IMG/VR virus record: IMGVR_UViG_3300028844_005445
Coordinates: 1-64,000 of that record
Reading direction: 5' to 3' (one strand)
DNA length: 64,000 nt
Source of the DNA: a virus
In this document: positions 28,889 to 37,200 of the stretch, one piece after another
Position numbering within the stretch: the stretch's first letter is position 1
Layout: every line of letters starts with the position of its first letter
Notes under the pieces: model-generated
Database searches by the model: none
The model's input: only the letters and a program-made list of their open reading frames with translations
What the model was told of the DNA's origin: nothing
Program-made: the position numbers and the translations under genes

Positions 28889-29611
28889 TTAGTTGTTGTT
28901 TGTAGTTTTATAATCGTTCAAATTACCGTTGTCTAGATCATCAATAGATGTTACAGATACAAAATTAGATTCTATATCAAACACAGTACCAATACCATTC
29001 GCCGGTGGTTTTGTGAATAACCAGCCTTTGATTGTGAATCCTGTACTAGCAGAAACTCTCCATGGTGTTTTACCGTCTAGTTCCTTAGGATAATCTAAAT
29101 TGATAGACCCGTCCCACAACACTTCTGATCTCAATTCCTGTATTGGTGCATCTTTGTCTATGATAGGGTCTAGATAATTGTCACCTTGTGGTATTTTCCA
29201 TGATAATATTATATATGGGTTACAGTAAGGAGCAAAGTTGGTTACGATTTGATCCATGTCTTGTTGATATTTTGTCATGATGTTCATTGTAACTTCTAAA
29301 TTCACCGGGTTGACCGGTGGTATTTTATCGTAAACACTTCTCATACCTTCTGGAGAATATCGTTGGGGGTGATGAAAACCTTCAATTTTATTGAATACTC
29401 TTCCCGGGTCTCTAGTTATACTCTCTAGACTCACCGTCACCACCGGGAGCGTTATATGCTGACTTTTATTATGCGCGTATACATATCTAACTTCAAAACT
29501 CTTCTCCGGTTGTCTCTGTTGGTTGAACCTTTTAACCACCCCTTCATCAAAAGCTGATAGGAATTGAGTGATTAAATCTTTGATCTCGAAATTGTATGTA
29601 TGGTACCTCAC
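28889..29611 (-). CDS. putative tail completion / sheath stabiliser protein (gp15-like)
   Basis: 240 residues from a GTG start. The pattern FDEGVVKRFNQQ ... EVRYVYAHNKSQHITLPVVTVSLESITRDPGR ... PVNLEVTMNIMTKYQQDMDQIVTNFAPYCNPYIILSW resembles T4 gp15-type tail terminators (valine-rich capped strands, then Q.....P...P). These sit at the top of the tail and join tail to head. The match is from memory of the family pattern, so moderate confidence. A late box AATAAATA lies 5 nt before the GTG. Confidence 0.5.
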   Translation of the reverse strand: MRYHTYNFEIKDLITQFLSAFDEGVVKRFNQQRQPEKSFEVRYVYAHNKSQHITLPVVTVSLESITRDPGRVFNKIEGFHHPQRYSPEGMRSVYDKIPPVNPVNLEVTMNIMTKYQQDMDQIVTNFAPYCNPYIILSWKIPQGDNYLDPIIDKDAPIQELRSEVLWDGSINLDYPKELDGKTPWRVSASTGFTIKGWLFTKPPANGIGTVFDIESNFVSVTSIDDLDNGNLNDYKTTNNN

Positions 29612-29616
29612 GTAAT

Positions 29617-29624
29617 TATTTATT
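29617..29624 (-). promoter_or_regulatory. late promoter box
   Basis: Minus strand AATAAATA, 5 nt before the GTG at 29611; overlaps the end of the helicase gene. Confidence 0.65.
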
Positions 29625-31236
29625 ACGCGAACCTATGTAAGAAATGTTTTGGTAGTTTATGTTTACATTTAGGTATCACACGTGTCGACATACCATCTAG
29701 TATATACGTAACAGAATAGTCGTTTTTGTTCCTAGTAGCTCGACCACACGCTTGTACTAACGAGTTCAACATTTTATTTTCATACCACTCCGGGTCGGAT
29801 TCAAATAGTCTTTTGATCCGTTTGTCATGTAACGGTAGATACGGTAACTTTATTATTATTTGAAATCTAGCCAAGTCATCCTTTAAATCTACACCATACG
29901 TTAAAGATGGTGAAACAAGTACTGATGATTGTCCAGGTTGACTATGTATATCGAGTATGTCTTCATTACTCACACCAGGTTCTCTGAATATTAATCGATC
30001 GTTACTAGGGTCTGGATTATGGTCCTTTATATACTGTGTAATTTCATGTGTATGTGTGTGTATGATTCCTTTTTCATCTGCATGTGTATGTAGTATAGGT
30101 GTTATATTTTCTATTATTTTAGGTAGATAATTAACCATTGTTTTTCTACTTAATGGGTATTTAGAAGAAACATATATCGGTGATCTTTCGCTATCGAAGG
30201 TTGAATCAACCTCTATATATTCATAATCTGTGATCCCTAGACTCTTTGCAAAACTTTTTGAGTCAATGATTGTAGCGCTCATGAGCAATTGCTTGTCACC
30301 GGATGACAATATCTTTTTAGCTAGAACATCTACATATAATGGTGTAAGAGATACACGATTATAGTCTTTTTCTACAACATATTCACATTCATAAAAATTA
30401 TTAGCACATACAGTTACATGTGATAACAGCTGATTAATAAACCTATATTTAGTTTGTGATCGAGGAGACCATTGCGTCTTTTTTTGTAGTGTACGTTGTA
30501 AGTAAATTCTCTGCTCTTGTAAGGTTTGTACAAGATCATCTAACCAAGCATAAACACTCAACGGTTCATTAGATGTTAATTTATTTACAGCTATATTGGC
30601 GCGCTTAAGTTTTTCATACTCAATAGTACAACTGAATTGAGATACTAATTCGTCTTCTAGTTCGCTAGCCTCGTCACATATGAGATAGTTTTTACCTTTT
30701 ATATGATCTGGTAAGTTCATAAACATTTTATAGTTTGTGACTCCGAATGTTGAGACAAGCAAATCTCTCCGGTCGTTATAATAATTACATTTATGATTAG
30801 TTCGATGAGATTGTAATAACTTTCTAGGCATTACAGCGGATTCGATCTCTACATCCATAGTAGAATCTATAGTACTCAAGTAATTGTTTTTACCTTTCAG
30901 ACTAGGGCAGTCAAATAAAGTAACATATTGATCTTGTAACGCTTTGGTTATGGTTAATACAAAACCACCATGTGGTTCAAACTGACTCTCGTGTGTATAC
31001 TGCCCATGATGATCCACATCAAATGCTGTGTAATTGTATATACTATCACGCTTATCTTGTGTTAATATATTAGAACTATTTGCGAGTGTTGAAGCAAAAA
31101 AACTTTTACCGGTGCCTGTCGGTGCAGTTAATATTACAGTTTTACTCTTTTCAAACGCGTTTTGAATTTTATCTAATGCTTTAGACTGACTCAACGTAGG
31201 TTCATAACCACTAGGAAAGTAATTTCTTAAATCCAC
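29623..31236 (-). CDS. DinG/XPD-like superfamily 2 DNA helicase
   Basis: 537 residues from a GTG start. Motif I ILTAPTGTGKSFFAS (about 34-48), motif II LICDEASEL (DEAH variant, DEAS), and C-terminal motifs SPSLTYGVDLKDDLARFQII, then IIKLPYLPLHDKR and LVQACGRATRN (motifs V/VI) match the XPD/DinG group. DinG relatives carry a 4Fe-4S domain with four Cys; here the region between motifs I and II (KGKNNYLSTID ... HKCNYYND) keeps only about two Cys, so the cluster is probably absent. It likely unwinds DNA or D-loops in replication/repair, analogous to T4 accessory helicases. The start lies 7 nt after a TACAAT. Confidence 0.8.
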   Translation of the reverse strand: MDLRNYFPSGYEPTLSQSKALDKIQNAFEKSKTVILTAPTGTGKSFFASTLANSSNILTQDKRDSIYNYTAFDVDHHGQYTHESQFEPHGGFVLTITKALQDQYVTLFDCPSLKGKNNYLSTIDSTMDVEIESAVMPRKLLQSHRTNHKCNYYNDRRDLLVSTFGVTNYKMFMNLPDHIKGKNYLICDEASELEDELVSQFSCTIEYEKLKRANIAVNKLTSNEPLSVYAWLDDLVQTLQEQRIYLQRTLQKKTQWSPRSQTKYRFINQLLSHVTVCANNFYECEYVVEKDYNRVSLTPLYVDVLAKKILSSGDKQLLMSATIIDSKSFAKSLGITDYEYIEVDSTFDSERSPIYVSSKYPLSRKTMVNYLPKIIENITPILHTHADEKGIIHTHTHEITQYIKDHNPDPSNDRLIFREPGVSNEDILDIHSQPGQSSVLVSPSLTYGVDLKDDLARFQIIIKLPYLPLHDKRIKRLFESDPEWYENKMLNSLVQACGRATRNKNDYSVTYILDGMSTRVIPKCKHKLPKHFLHRFA

Positions 31237-31243
31237 AATATAT

Positions 31244-31272
31244 ATTGTAAGTTACAAACCAGGTTCAGTCAA
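31244..31272 (-). promoter_or_regulatory. sigma70-type promoter, leaderless (GTG start)
   Basis: Minus strand: -35 TTGACT (31267-31272), 17 bp, -10 TACAAT (31244-31249), 7 nt, GTG at 31236. It overlaps the end of the upstream gene. Confidence 0.7.
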
Positions 31273-31621
31273 CAGCTTTTATAAACACTTTGTTAGTTAA
31301 AAATCTATGAGGTTTTTTTGTGGGTACAGTTGTATTTATTCTGTCTAGAAGAACTTGCCGCGGAGTTAAATTAGCTATACTATAATCAAATACAACATGC
31401 TTATTATTTGGTTCATTTATATATTGTATATCAAATGGGTATGGTAATTCGTACGATTTTATGGTTTTGTTCTCTAGTTGTAATGTTAAACATATAACCG
31501 ATGATTTATGTGACAGTAATAACAATTTGCCGGTTTTTATAACCTTTCGGTTGAATATGATTTCAATTTCATGTTGCAGTAACTCAATAAACTGCTTCTC
31601 AATATTTTCTGAAACTAACAT
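31265..31621 (-). CDS. hypothetical protein, 118 aa
   Basis: 118 residues, mixed alpha/beta (MLVSENIEKQFIELLQHEIE..., KLLLLSHKSSVICLTLQLEN). No family recognised. It follows 31626-31997 by 4 nt and ends inside the helicase promoter, so it is the last gene of the gp62-like/GroES-like replication operon. Confidence 0.55.
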   Translation of the reverse strand: MLVSENIEKQFIELLQHEIEIIFNRKVIKTGKLLLLSHKSSVICLTLQLENKTIKSYELPYPFDIQYINEPNNKHVVFDYSIANLTPRQVLLDRINTTVPTKKPHRFLTNKVFIKAVD

Positions 31622-31625
31622 AGTA

Positions 31626-31997
31626 CTATGAATTCATGAAATCTAGTTTTTGACCTTGGTCCATTGTGAGAAAGGTCGTGTTGAATACCTCCCAGAATGT
31701 ATCGTTTCCTGGGTAAGAGTTTACTATGGTCACACTCTCCGCGCTTACCATTCTAAAATCTTGCATCAGTATGTCCCAGGCCATGCTCAAATTTTTACCG
31801 ACCATATTGTAGGGACTGGTGTTTGATGGTGGTAAGTAGTTTAGTACAGTTCTACCATTCGCGCTGTTTAATATAGTAGCGTCCATGGTACACAACATCC
31901 TTCTGGTACCCGGTACACCAGCTCGTGGTCTACGTCTAGTGAATTTTAAATCCAGAACGTTGTTCTGGAGCATGCTGTTGAGCTGACCGGATGTCAT
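31626..31997 (-). CDS. phage SH3-like hypothetical protein (DUF2693-like)
   Basis: 123 residues. The segment RRRPRAGVPGTRRMLCTMDATILNSANGRTVLNYLPP, followed by a WDILMQDFRMVSAESVTIVN block, resembles small SH3-barrel phage proteins with a R.M.CT.D..LLNS...G pattern seen across T4-like genomes. The family role is unknown. Its ATG overlaps the stop of the GroES-like gene (ATGA), so translation is coupled. Confidence 0.45.
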   Translation of the reverse strand: MTSGQLNSMLQNNVLDLKFTRRRPRAGVPGTRRMLCTMDATILNSANGRTVLNYLPPSNTSPYNMVGKNLSMAWDILMQDFRMVSAESVTIVNSYPGNDTFWEVFNTTFLTMDQGQKLDFMNS

Positions 31998-32428
31998 ACT
32001 GGATCTGTTGGCTTGAGCTTGTATAGCTTGCCAAAGATCCGTTGCGCGTTTATAAATTGACCTTTTTTAATAGTAGTAAAGTCTTTACCAGACTTGACAA
32101 TAACATTACCTACAGGTACTCCCATGTTGTTAGGAAATGTTACAAAATCCCCGACACTTGTACTTGTTGCTTTGTCTCCCTGTAAAGCAACTCGACCCAC
32201 TCTCCATGCTTTCGGGTTCGCATTTGCAGGTATAACTATACCATTCCGTATAATCTCTTCACCAGTTTCAAAACGATCAACAAACTCAACTAACACAATA
32301 TCATCTTCTAGTGCATCAACTGCATACCCTTGTAATGTTGAGTCTAGTGAATCATCGTGTGAATTGGACAGATCTATCAAGCTTTTGCTCGGTTCAATAA
32401 CATCTATATTAGCTTTTTGTTTGCTCAT
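31994..32428 (-). CDS. GroES-like co-chaperone (T4 gp31-like)
   Basis: 144 residues. After a 40-residue leader, residues ~38-140 fit a GroES barrel: ALEDDIVLVEFVDRFETGEEIIRNGIVIPANANPKAWRVGRVALQG (the I..NGI..P.. mobile-loop region and R.G.V), then TSTSVGDFVTFPNNMGVPVG (GD.V.F) and a final strand. T4 gp31 replaces host GroES in folding the major capsid protein with GroEL. It lies between the clamp-loader-like gene and 31626-31997 in a replication/assembly operon. Confidence 0.65.
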   Translation of the reverse strand: MSKQKANIDVIEPSKSLIDLSNSHDDSLDSTLQGYAVDALEDDIVLVEFVDRFETGEEIIRNGIVIPANANPKAWRVGRVALQGDKATSTSVGDFVTFPNNMGVPVGNVIVKSGKDFTTIKKGQFINAQRIFGKLYKLKPTDPV

Positions 32429-32446
32429 GTATTATGATTTATGGTT

Positions 32447-32812
32447 TCAAGATGATGATATCAACTGCTTATATTCGCGAATCTCTCTTGTAGACAGTTG
32501 CATGTTTTTAGCAATCAACTTTGAATCATCATCTTGTTCCTTTTCCGGTTTTACTTTTTTGATATAATTGATACGCTTGAACCGTTCACGGGGGATTATA
32601 TAATGTAAGAATTTGTAATGATCTGATTTGTTCTCAAAAACTTGATACATCGTGTTTGTTGTGGTATTTACAATTTGACATGTTTGTTTGTTCAACATGC
32701 TACACCATCTGTTTATGAGAAACGGTTGATAATCACTCTGTTGATCTAATGTCTTTAACTCATTATCTTTTTTTGTGAAGAGTATATTAGAGAGATAGTT
32801 AAATATGTTCAT
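32447..32812 (-). CDS. clamp loader small subunit (gp62-like)
   Basis: 121 residues. The block YQPFLINRWCSMLNKQTCQI followed by PRERFKRINYIKK and a C-terminal helix with STREIREYK resembles the phage clamp-loader A subunit (T4 gp62), where PF.INR..S and an R.RF..... motif recur. With gp44-type ATPase (not in this window) it would load the sliding clamp onto DNA. It is shorter than T4 gp62 (187 aa), as in several marine T4-like phages. Its ATG overlaps the galE stop (ATGA). Confidence 0.55.
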   Translation of the reverse strand: MNIFNYLSNILFTKKDNELKTLDQQSDYQPFLINRWCSMLNKQTCQIVNTTTNTMYQVFENKSDHYKFLHYIIPRERFKRINYIKKVKPEKEQDDDSKLIAKNMQLSTREIREYKQLISSS

Positions 32813-33807
32813 TTATTTTTTTGTTCCCAGCTCCAAGCATCTTTGAGCATAGTTTCTAAATTATGTACAGCTTTCCACCCTAATCGGTTCTGCGCATATG
32901 TAGGGTCATTAAAAATGACAGGTAAATCACCGGAGCGTTTAGGACCGTATACATGATTGAGCTTAACGTTGTTAACACTTTCAAACGTTTCAACTATTTC
33001 TTTTACTGAGTAACCCTGACCTGTTCCGATATTGATAGCATCTATTTTAAATGCTTCGCATTTAGTTACCGCCATGACATGAGCTTTAGCGAGATCAACA
33101 ACGTGTATATAATCCCTGATACACGTACCATCCGGGGTAGCATAATCATTACCATGTACTGTTAGTTGATCTCTTTTACCGATAGCTGTTTGTGTAATAT
33201 ATGGTATTAGATTGTCTGGTGTACCTAGTGGTAATTCACCAATACATCCAGTAGGGTGAGCTCCGGCGGGATTAAAATATCTTAATAACATAACACCACA
33301 TTCATGTTCTTTTGTAAAGTTTGTTATCATACTTTCACATACTTGTTTGGTATGACCGTATACACTCCCCGGTGTTTTGATTGGTTCTTGTTCTGTTACC
33401 GGAAGATTATCCGGGTCTCCATAAACTGTACAACTACTACTAAAAATGATTCGCGGTATGTTCCATTCTTTAATAAACTGTAACAATTTACATGTACCAG
33501 TGACATTATTATCATAATATGATAAGGGAAATTTTTCACTCTCACCAACACTTTTTTTAGCAGCAAAATGAATCACTGCATCTATTGTATCATATTTAAA
33601 GAGTTTAGATCTCAAATCAGAAAGATCTCTGATGTCAGCATTTTCAAAGTCCGGGCGAGTCCCAGTTATTTGCTGTATACCAGTCAGTACATCGGTATTA
33701 GCATTAGTACAGTTATCTACTATAACAACTTCATGACCAGTTTGTTGTAATTCAACAACTGTATGACTCCCTATAAAACCTAAACCACCTGTGACTAAGA
33801 TTTTCAC
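32809..33807 (-). CDS. galE: UDP-glucose 4-epimerase
   Basis: 332 residues, full length. N-terminal Rossmann NAD motif GGLGFIGSHTVVELQ (GxxGxxG), then HFAAKKSVGES, the SSSCTVYG serine, the YGHTKQ catalytic Tyr-x-x-x-Lys, and ACNP-type segment LRYFNPAGAHPTG. It interconverts UDP-glucose and UDP-galactose, supplying UDP-galactose for the glycosyltransferases downstream. The start overlaps the stop of the upstream DUF366-like gene by 4 nt. Confidence 0.92.
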   Translation of the reverse strand: MKILVTGGLGFIGSHTVVELQQTGHEVVIVDNCTNANTDVLTGIQQITGTRPDFENADIRDLSDLRSKLFKYDTIDAVIHFAAKKSVGESEKFPLSYYDNNVTGTCKLLQFIKEWNIPRIIFSSSCTVYGDPDNLPVTEQEPIKTPGSVYGHTKQVCESMITNFTKEHECGVMLLRYFNPAGAHPTGCIGELPLGTPDNLIPYITQTAIGKRDQLTVHGNDYATPDGTCIRDYIHVVDLAKAHVMAVTKCEAFKIDAINIGTGQGYSVKEIVETFESVNNVKLNHVYGPKRSGDLPVIFNDPTYAQNRLGWKAVHNLETMLKDAWSWEQKNK

Positions 33808-34397
33808 TTGACTATAGTTTTAGTAGTAGCTAGAAACATATCATCATTCATTTGATAAAACATATCCACTACATCTCTCATGAATTGTTCGGCTTGTCTG
33901 TTGTCTAGATTTGTAGAATATGCGTGATCGGGAGCTTTATTTCCAGCGTGTATATTGATACCAGTATGACCTAAACTTACTCGATCTCTAACATATGTTA
34001 TACTAACACTGCATTTGCCTTTGTTTTGATATACACCATTCTGTTCGTGTTCTTTATGTACAATCAAATCATCACCATCCACTTCGATAGGTGCATTCAA
34101 GTACTTACTGCTGAGTATATTCGCAATGTTTGTGTTGAACAAACGCTGCCATGCAACAGCACCAAACGGGTCATTCAAGCAGGGTATTTCCCACAAAAAG
34201 TTAATAGCATCATCACTATATATAAACTCATTTTTAATTATATCTTCACTATCGATCATCCCATCCGCTTCAACAAGCATCGGACTTCTAAACGCAATAA
34301 TATTACCGATAGGTAATGTTTTTTCTCTAAAAATTTTATAAGCAAATCTAGAATGCAATAGGGAGCCATCATAGTTTTCAATTGTTTTGATAATCAT
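33804..34397 (-). CDS. DUF366-like protein
   Basis: 197 residues. The pattern FRSPMLVEADGMIDSEDIIKN, FLWEIPCLNDPFGAVAWQRLFNTNIANIL, GDDLIVHKE and GKCSVSITYVRDRVSLGHTGINIHAGNKAPDHAYSTNLD matches the order of conserved blocks of DUF366 (..vDleD..., ...QR...., GDDL, SVSI.....S..H.GiNi). The family is uncharacterised, with a fold related to biotin/lipoate ligases as I recall. It starts from a leaderless promoter and leads the galE operon. Role in the phage unknown. Confidence 0.5.
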   Translation of the reverse strand: MIIKTIENYDGSLLHSRFAYKIFREKTLPIGNIIAFRSPMLVEADGMIDSEDIIKNEFIYSDDAINFLWEIPCLNDPFGAVAWQRLFNTNIANILSSKYLNAPIEVDGDDLIVHKEHEQNGVYQNKGKCSVSITYVRDRVSLGHTGINIHAGNKAPDHAYSTNLDNRQAEQFMRDVVDMFYQMNDDMFLATTKTIVK

Positions 34398-34404
34398 ACT
34401 TAAT

Positions 34405-34432
34405 ATTATAGATTATTTTGATGAGACATCAA
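34405..34432 (-). promoter_or_regulatory. sigma70-type promoter, leaderless
   Basis: Minus strand: TTGATG (34427-34432), 16 bp, -10 TATAAT (34405-34410), 7 nt, ATG at 34397. Confidence 0.6.
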
Positions 34433-34435
34433 CTG

Positions 34436-35068
34436 TTACTTAGTACATATAAAACATATTCTTGGGTTTGAACACCCTTGTTGATTTACACTAGGTTTTG
34501 TTTCTACAATTTTAAAACCTGTATTGATTAACCAATCAACCAATGTTGTTTTAGACGGGAAATGAGGCGCTGGGGAGTTCGACTGTTTTTCTACTCCGCG
34601 TTGGCGTTGTTCTACTACCCCAGGTTTATCTATTTTTGCAACACCAGCTTCTAGTACAAATATACCGTGAACATTTAAAGCTTTAAATATTTTACATAGT
34701 ACTTCTTGCTGTTTTTCTCTAAAGTAATGAAAAGTTGATAAACATATTATTTTATCATACTGTTTTGAAATTGTGTCTGTTAATATGTTACTATTTGTAA
34801 AAGTAGTGTTAATTTGTTTGAAATATTTTTCGTTCAAGTGATTTGCAACATCTATACAAGATTTAGATATGTCTATACCGTCGCATTGTATGTTGTTATT
34901 GCATTTGGTAATATTGAAGCAAAAATAACCATGGTTACATCCAATATCTAACAACTTACCAGGGGTCTCGATAACCCGGTGTTTGAATACATTAAATTTT
35001 TCTCGTGAATTAGAACTACCGCTATTGTTTAATTCTTCGAATGTTTGATAGGTTATTTTGTTTATCAT
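34436..35068 (-). CDS. class I SAM-dependent methyltransferase
   Basis: 210 residues. Motif I LLDIGCNHGYFCFNITK (about 38-54), acidic end of beta-2 in CDGIDISKSCID, motif for beta-4 DKIICLSTFHYF (about 110-121), then GIFVLEAG. This is a standard Rossmann methyltransferase; in a glycan cassette it may methylate sugars, but the substrate is not readable. Its ATG overlaps the preceding kinase-like stop by 4 nt (ATGA). Confidence 0.8.
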   Translation of the reverse strand: MINKITYQTFEELNNSGSSNSREKFNVFKHRVIETPGKLLDIGCNHGYFCFNITKCNNNIQCDGIDISKSCIDVANHLNEKYFKQINTTFTNSNILTDTISKQYDKIICLSTFHYFREKQQEVLCKIFKALNVHGIFVLEAGVAKIDKPGVVEQRQRGVEKQSNSPAPHFPSKTTLVDWLINTGFKIVETKPSVNQQGCSNPRICFICTK

Positions 35069-35580
35069 AATAGATTATTTATCTCTTGAGATTGAGTTTT
35101 TAACTTAGTAATGTATTCAACTGAATCTATATGCTCTTCTATATATTTGGTTAGTTTAACTACATTACGCTCTCCAGGATGATCAATAGTTATATCACAC
35201 ATAGTTAAGATGTTATCAATAGATAGTTTACAGTCTCTTATAGTCACTTGAATACACTTATGTGGATTAAGTAACTGTACACAATATTTTAGTAACCCAG
35301 TATATACACCTTCTACTATGAGAATATCTCCCGGTTGCTTCAATATTAATTCAAGTTTAGGGGCCGCTAACCATAGTACTTCTTTCTCATTATTTTGATA
35401 AAAACTACCTAAATGTGTAGATGGGTTTACCTTAGGTGCAATTTCACTAGCTACCTCGCATACTACTTTGTCTAAATGTAGTAATTTAGTATTTATATTA
35501 CACGATTCATAAAATTTTTTCAAAATTAAACTAAACGTGGTTTTACCACCATATCCATTCACTAGAATAAGTTTTTTCAT
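35065..35580 (-). CDS. P-loop kinase-like protein
   Basis: 171 residues. The N-terminal LILVNGYGGKTTFSLILKKF is a P-loop variant (GxGGKTT instead of GxxGxGK[ST]), followed by LLHLDKV (Asp after beta-2) and PGDILIVEGVYTGL (Walker-B-like), as in uridine-kinase-type sugar/nucleoside kinases. It may phosphorylate a small molecule for glycan synthesis. The Walker A lacks one residue compared with the textbook form. It is coupled to both neighbours by 4-nt overlaps. Confidence 0.5.
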   Translation of the reverse strand: MKKLILVNGYGGKTTFSLILKKFYESCNINTKLLHLDKVVCEVASEIAPKVNPSTHLGSFYQNNEKEVLWLAAPKLELILKQPGDILIVEGVYTGLLKYCVQLLNPHKCIQVTIRDCKLSIDNILTMCDITIDHPGERNVVKLTKYIEEHIDSVEYITKLKTQSQEINNLL

Positions 35581-36389
35581 TTACCTTCTACCCAGCAAAA
35601 CATCACATCATAATCATTCGTTTCTTCATATTTCCAATTGTTTATATTTACGTATGCATTCACCTTTTCAACACCGGCGAAATAATCTGATGAACCTTTG
35701 TTTTGACCTGGTTCAGCTAATTGAGATTTCAACACATCAAGGTTCAGACCCAGGCCAGAGATGTCTTGCTCGCATTTGAGTTTGTATGCACGTCTACCAA
35801 TGTCGTGATAATGTAGTAATACTATGTTTGTCAAGCTTGTAGCTTCTAGTTCTGACTTACCGTTGTGATTACCATGATCTGTTTGCTTGAAGCCTTTGTT
35901 GTTAAAGAAAACCTTTCTCATTTTATCTGTATCCCATTTCCACTTCCATTTCGTTATTTCTTCAAAAGGATTTACATTAACTTCCTTCTCCGGTACGGAA
36001 AACAGAGTGCCGCGTGTTTTATACACACCGGAGTTTTTAGGAAGCTGCTTAAGGTGGTCTATTATTCTATCGACATTGTTTGTTAATTTATTATCAAAGT
36101 AAAGAGTCAAAAATTCATCTCCGTCGAGTGGTATTAGTAAACCTGGTTGGTTTTTATACTTTATCATTAATGAACTTAAAAACTCACCTTTGAGAGTATA
36201 ATCGTCATGGTGATATACATTTATACCTCTTTTATGTTTATAATGATTTAACACATCTAGTGTACCGTCAGTAGAGCCATTATCAACAACATGTATAAGA
36301 TACGGCTTGGTTATCTGCGAGTGATAGTTTAACCACTCTTCAATCATGGTTATCTCATTCTTTACATAAGTGAATAACCTTACATACAT
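35577..36389 (-). CDS. GT2-like glycosyltransferase
   Basis: 270 residues. N-terminal VRLFTYVKNEITMIEEWLNYH, then IHVVDNGSTDGTLDVLN (donor-binding beta-2 region) and LIPLDGDEFLTLYFD with the DxD-like DGDE, matching the family 2 / DUF23-type (Glyco_tranf_2_4) transferases that often act in surface polysaccharide decoration. The C-terminal part (KLKCEQDISGLG...) probably contacts the acceptor. Start overlaps the stop of 36380-37066. Confidence 0.8.
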   Translation of the reverse strand: MYVRLFTYVKNEITMIEEWLNYHSQITKPYLIHVVDNGSTDGTLDVLNHYKHKRGINVYHHDDYTLKGEFLSSLMIKYKNQPGLLIPLDGDEFLTLYFDNKLTNNVDRIIDHLKQLPKNSGVYKTRGTLFSVPEKEVNVNPFEEITKWKWKWDTDKMRKVFFNNKGFKQTDHGNHNGKSELEATSLTNIVLLHYHDIGRRAYKLKCEQDISGLGLNLDVLKSQLAEPGQNKGSSDYFAGVEKVNAYVNINNWKYEETNDYDVMFCWVEGK

Positions 36390-37066
36390 AACTGGATGTT
36401 ATGCTTTTTAATTATTAGCTGATCCCAAGCAGACATGTCTGCTAATTCGATCCCGGATAAAAACGGTTTAGTTTTATACTGTTTGATTACCATTAAGCAC
36501 GTAGCGACAACAGCTGAAGGTATTCGACCGGAATCTGGGTCGAAGTATTTTTCATAATATGATGTATCAATATTTTTGTAACTCCTGATATCGCCATGTG
36601 ACCATATTTTAGATCTCAATTTGTATTTATCGGTATAACTACCGAGATATATTACAACATCTCCACCTTTTGTATATTTCATATATCTTGAATTTACAAT
36701 ATCGACCACATTGGTACCTTTACCACGTGGTTTGACTGTATTGTAATCTCCTAGTATAACATACACATTATCGAACCCCTGGATTTTAGATTCTAGTTTT
36801 GATGGTACTTGACCGCATACAAGAATATCAGACGGTTTCAGTTCATCTATAGATTTGTACAAAGAATCAAGATGTTCAAGTGAAGTATCTTGACTGCTCC
36901 GGGACTGCCATCTCTCTATAACCTTTTCAATATTTTCAAATTCTCTAGTAGATTTTTTTGAACTATCTTCATCTAATATAACTTTCGATATATACCCCAA
37001 ATCCATATAAAGTTCGTTTAAAACTTGTCTGTCAAGTTTTTTAAGTCTTTGATCAAACTCATTCAT
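36380..37066 (-). CDS. hypothetical protein in glycan cassette, possibly sialyltransferase-like
   Basis: 228 residues. A first helical part (about 1-75) is followed by an alpha/beta region (DILVCGQVPSKLESKIQGFD, VVIYLGSYTDKYKLRSKIWS) and PSAVVATCLMVIKQYKTKPFLSG, which faintly recalls the S-motif (P-S-x-G...A) of GT29 sialyltransferases. This is a weak similarity and the gene may be any glycan-modifying enzyme. The ATG at 37066 stands directly after the collapsed fcl-gmd scar. Confidence 0.4.
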   Translation of the reverse strand: MNEFDQRLKKLDRQVLNELYMDLGYISKVILDEDSSKKSTREFENIEKVIERWQSRSSQDTSLEHLDSLYKSIDELKPSDILVCGQVPSKLESKIQGFDNVYVILGDYNTVKPRGKGTNVVDIVNSRYMKYTKGGDVVIYLGSYTDKYKLRSKIWSHGDIRSYKNIDTSYYEKYFDPDSGRIPSAVVATCLMVIKQYKTKPFLSGIELADMSAWDQLIIKKHNIQLCM

Positions 37067-37200
37067 ATTGATTGTTGACTTCTAAGACTGGGCAATCTGA
37101 ATCCACCATTTCTTTTACATATATTTTCATATTAATATATATCTTGTAATGTACAACTATCAACATACTCTGTGTTAGCTATGTTGTATCGTTTTAGGTA
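37059..37200 (-). pseudogene. scar of a collapsed GT-fcl-gmd block
   Basis: Reading leftward: (1) about 37131-37200 encodes YNIANTEYVDSCTLQDIY plus stop, matching the tail of the glycosyltransferase at 41080 (NISNAGYVDSCSLQDIY); (2) an ATG at 37130 in the context of the fcl start; (3) [15 protein letters not shown], joining the fcl start (MKI) directly to the last residues of gmd ([11 protein letters not shown]), followed by the same trailing bases as gmd. The 50 bp at 37070-37119 align with 39109-39158, and the preceding 70 bp with 41070-41140. It reads as a duplicated GT-fcl-gmd block whose middle was deleted. Confidence 0.75.
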
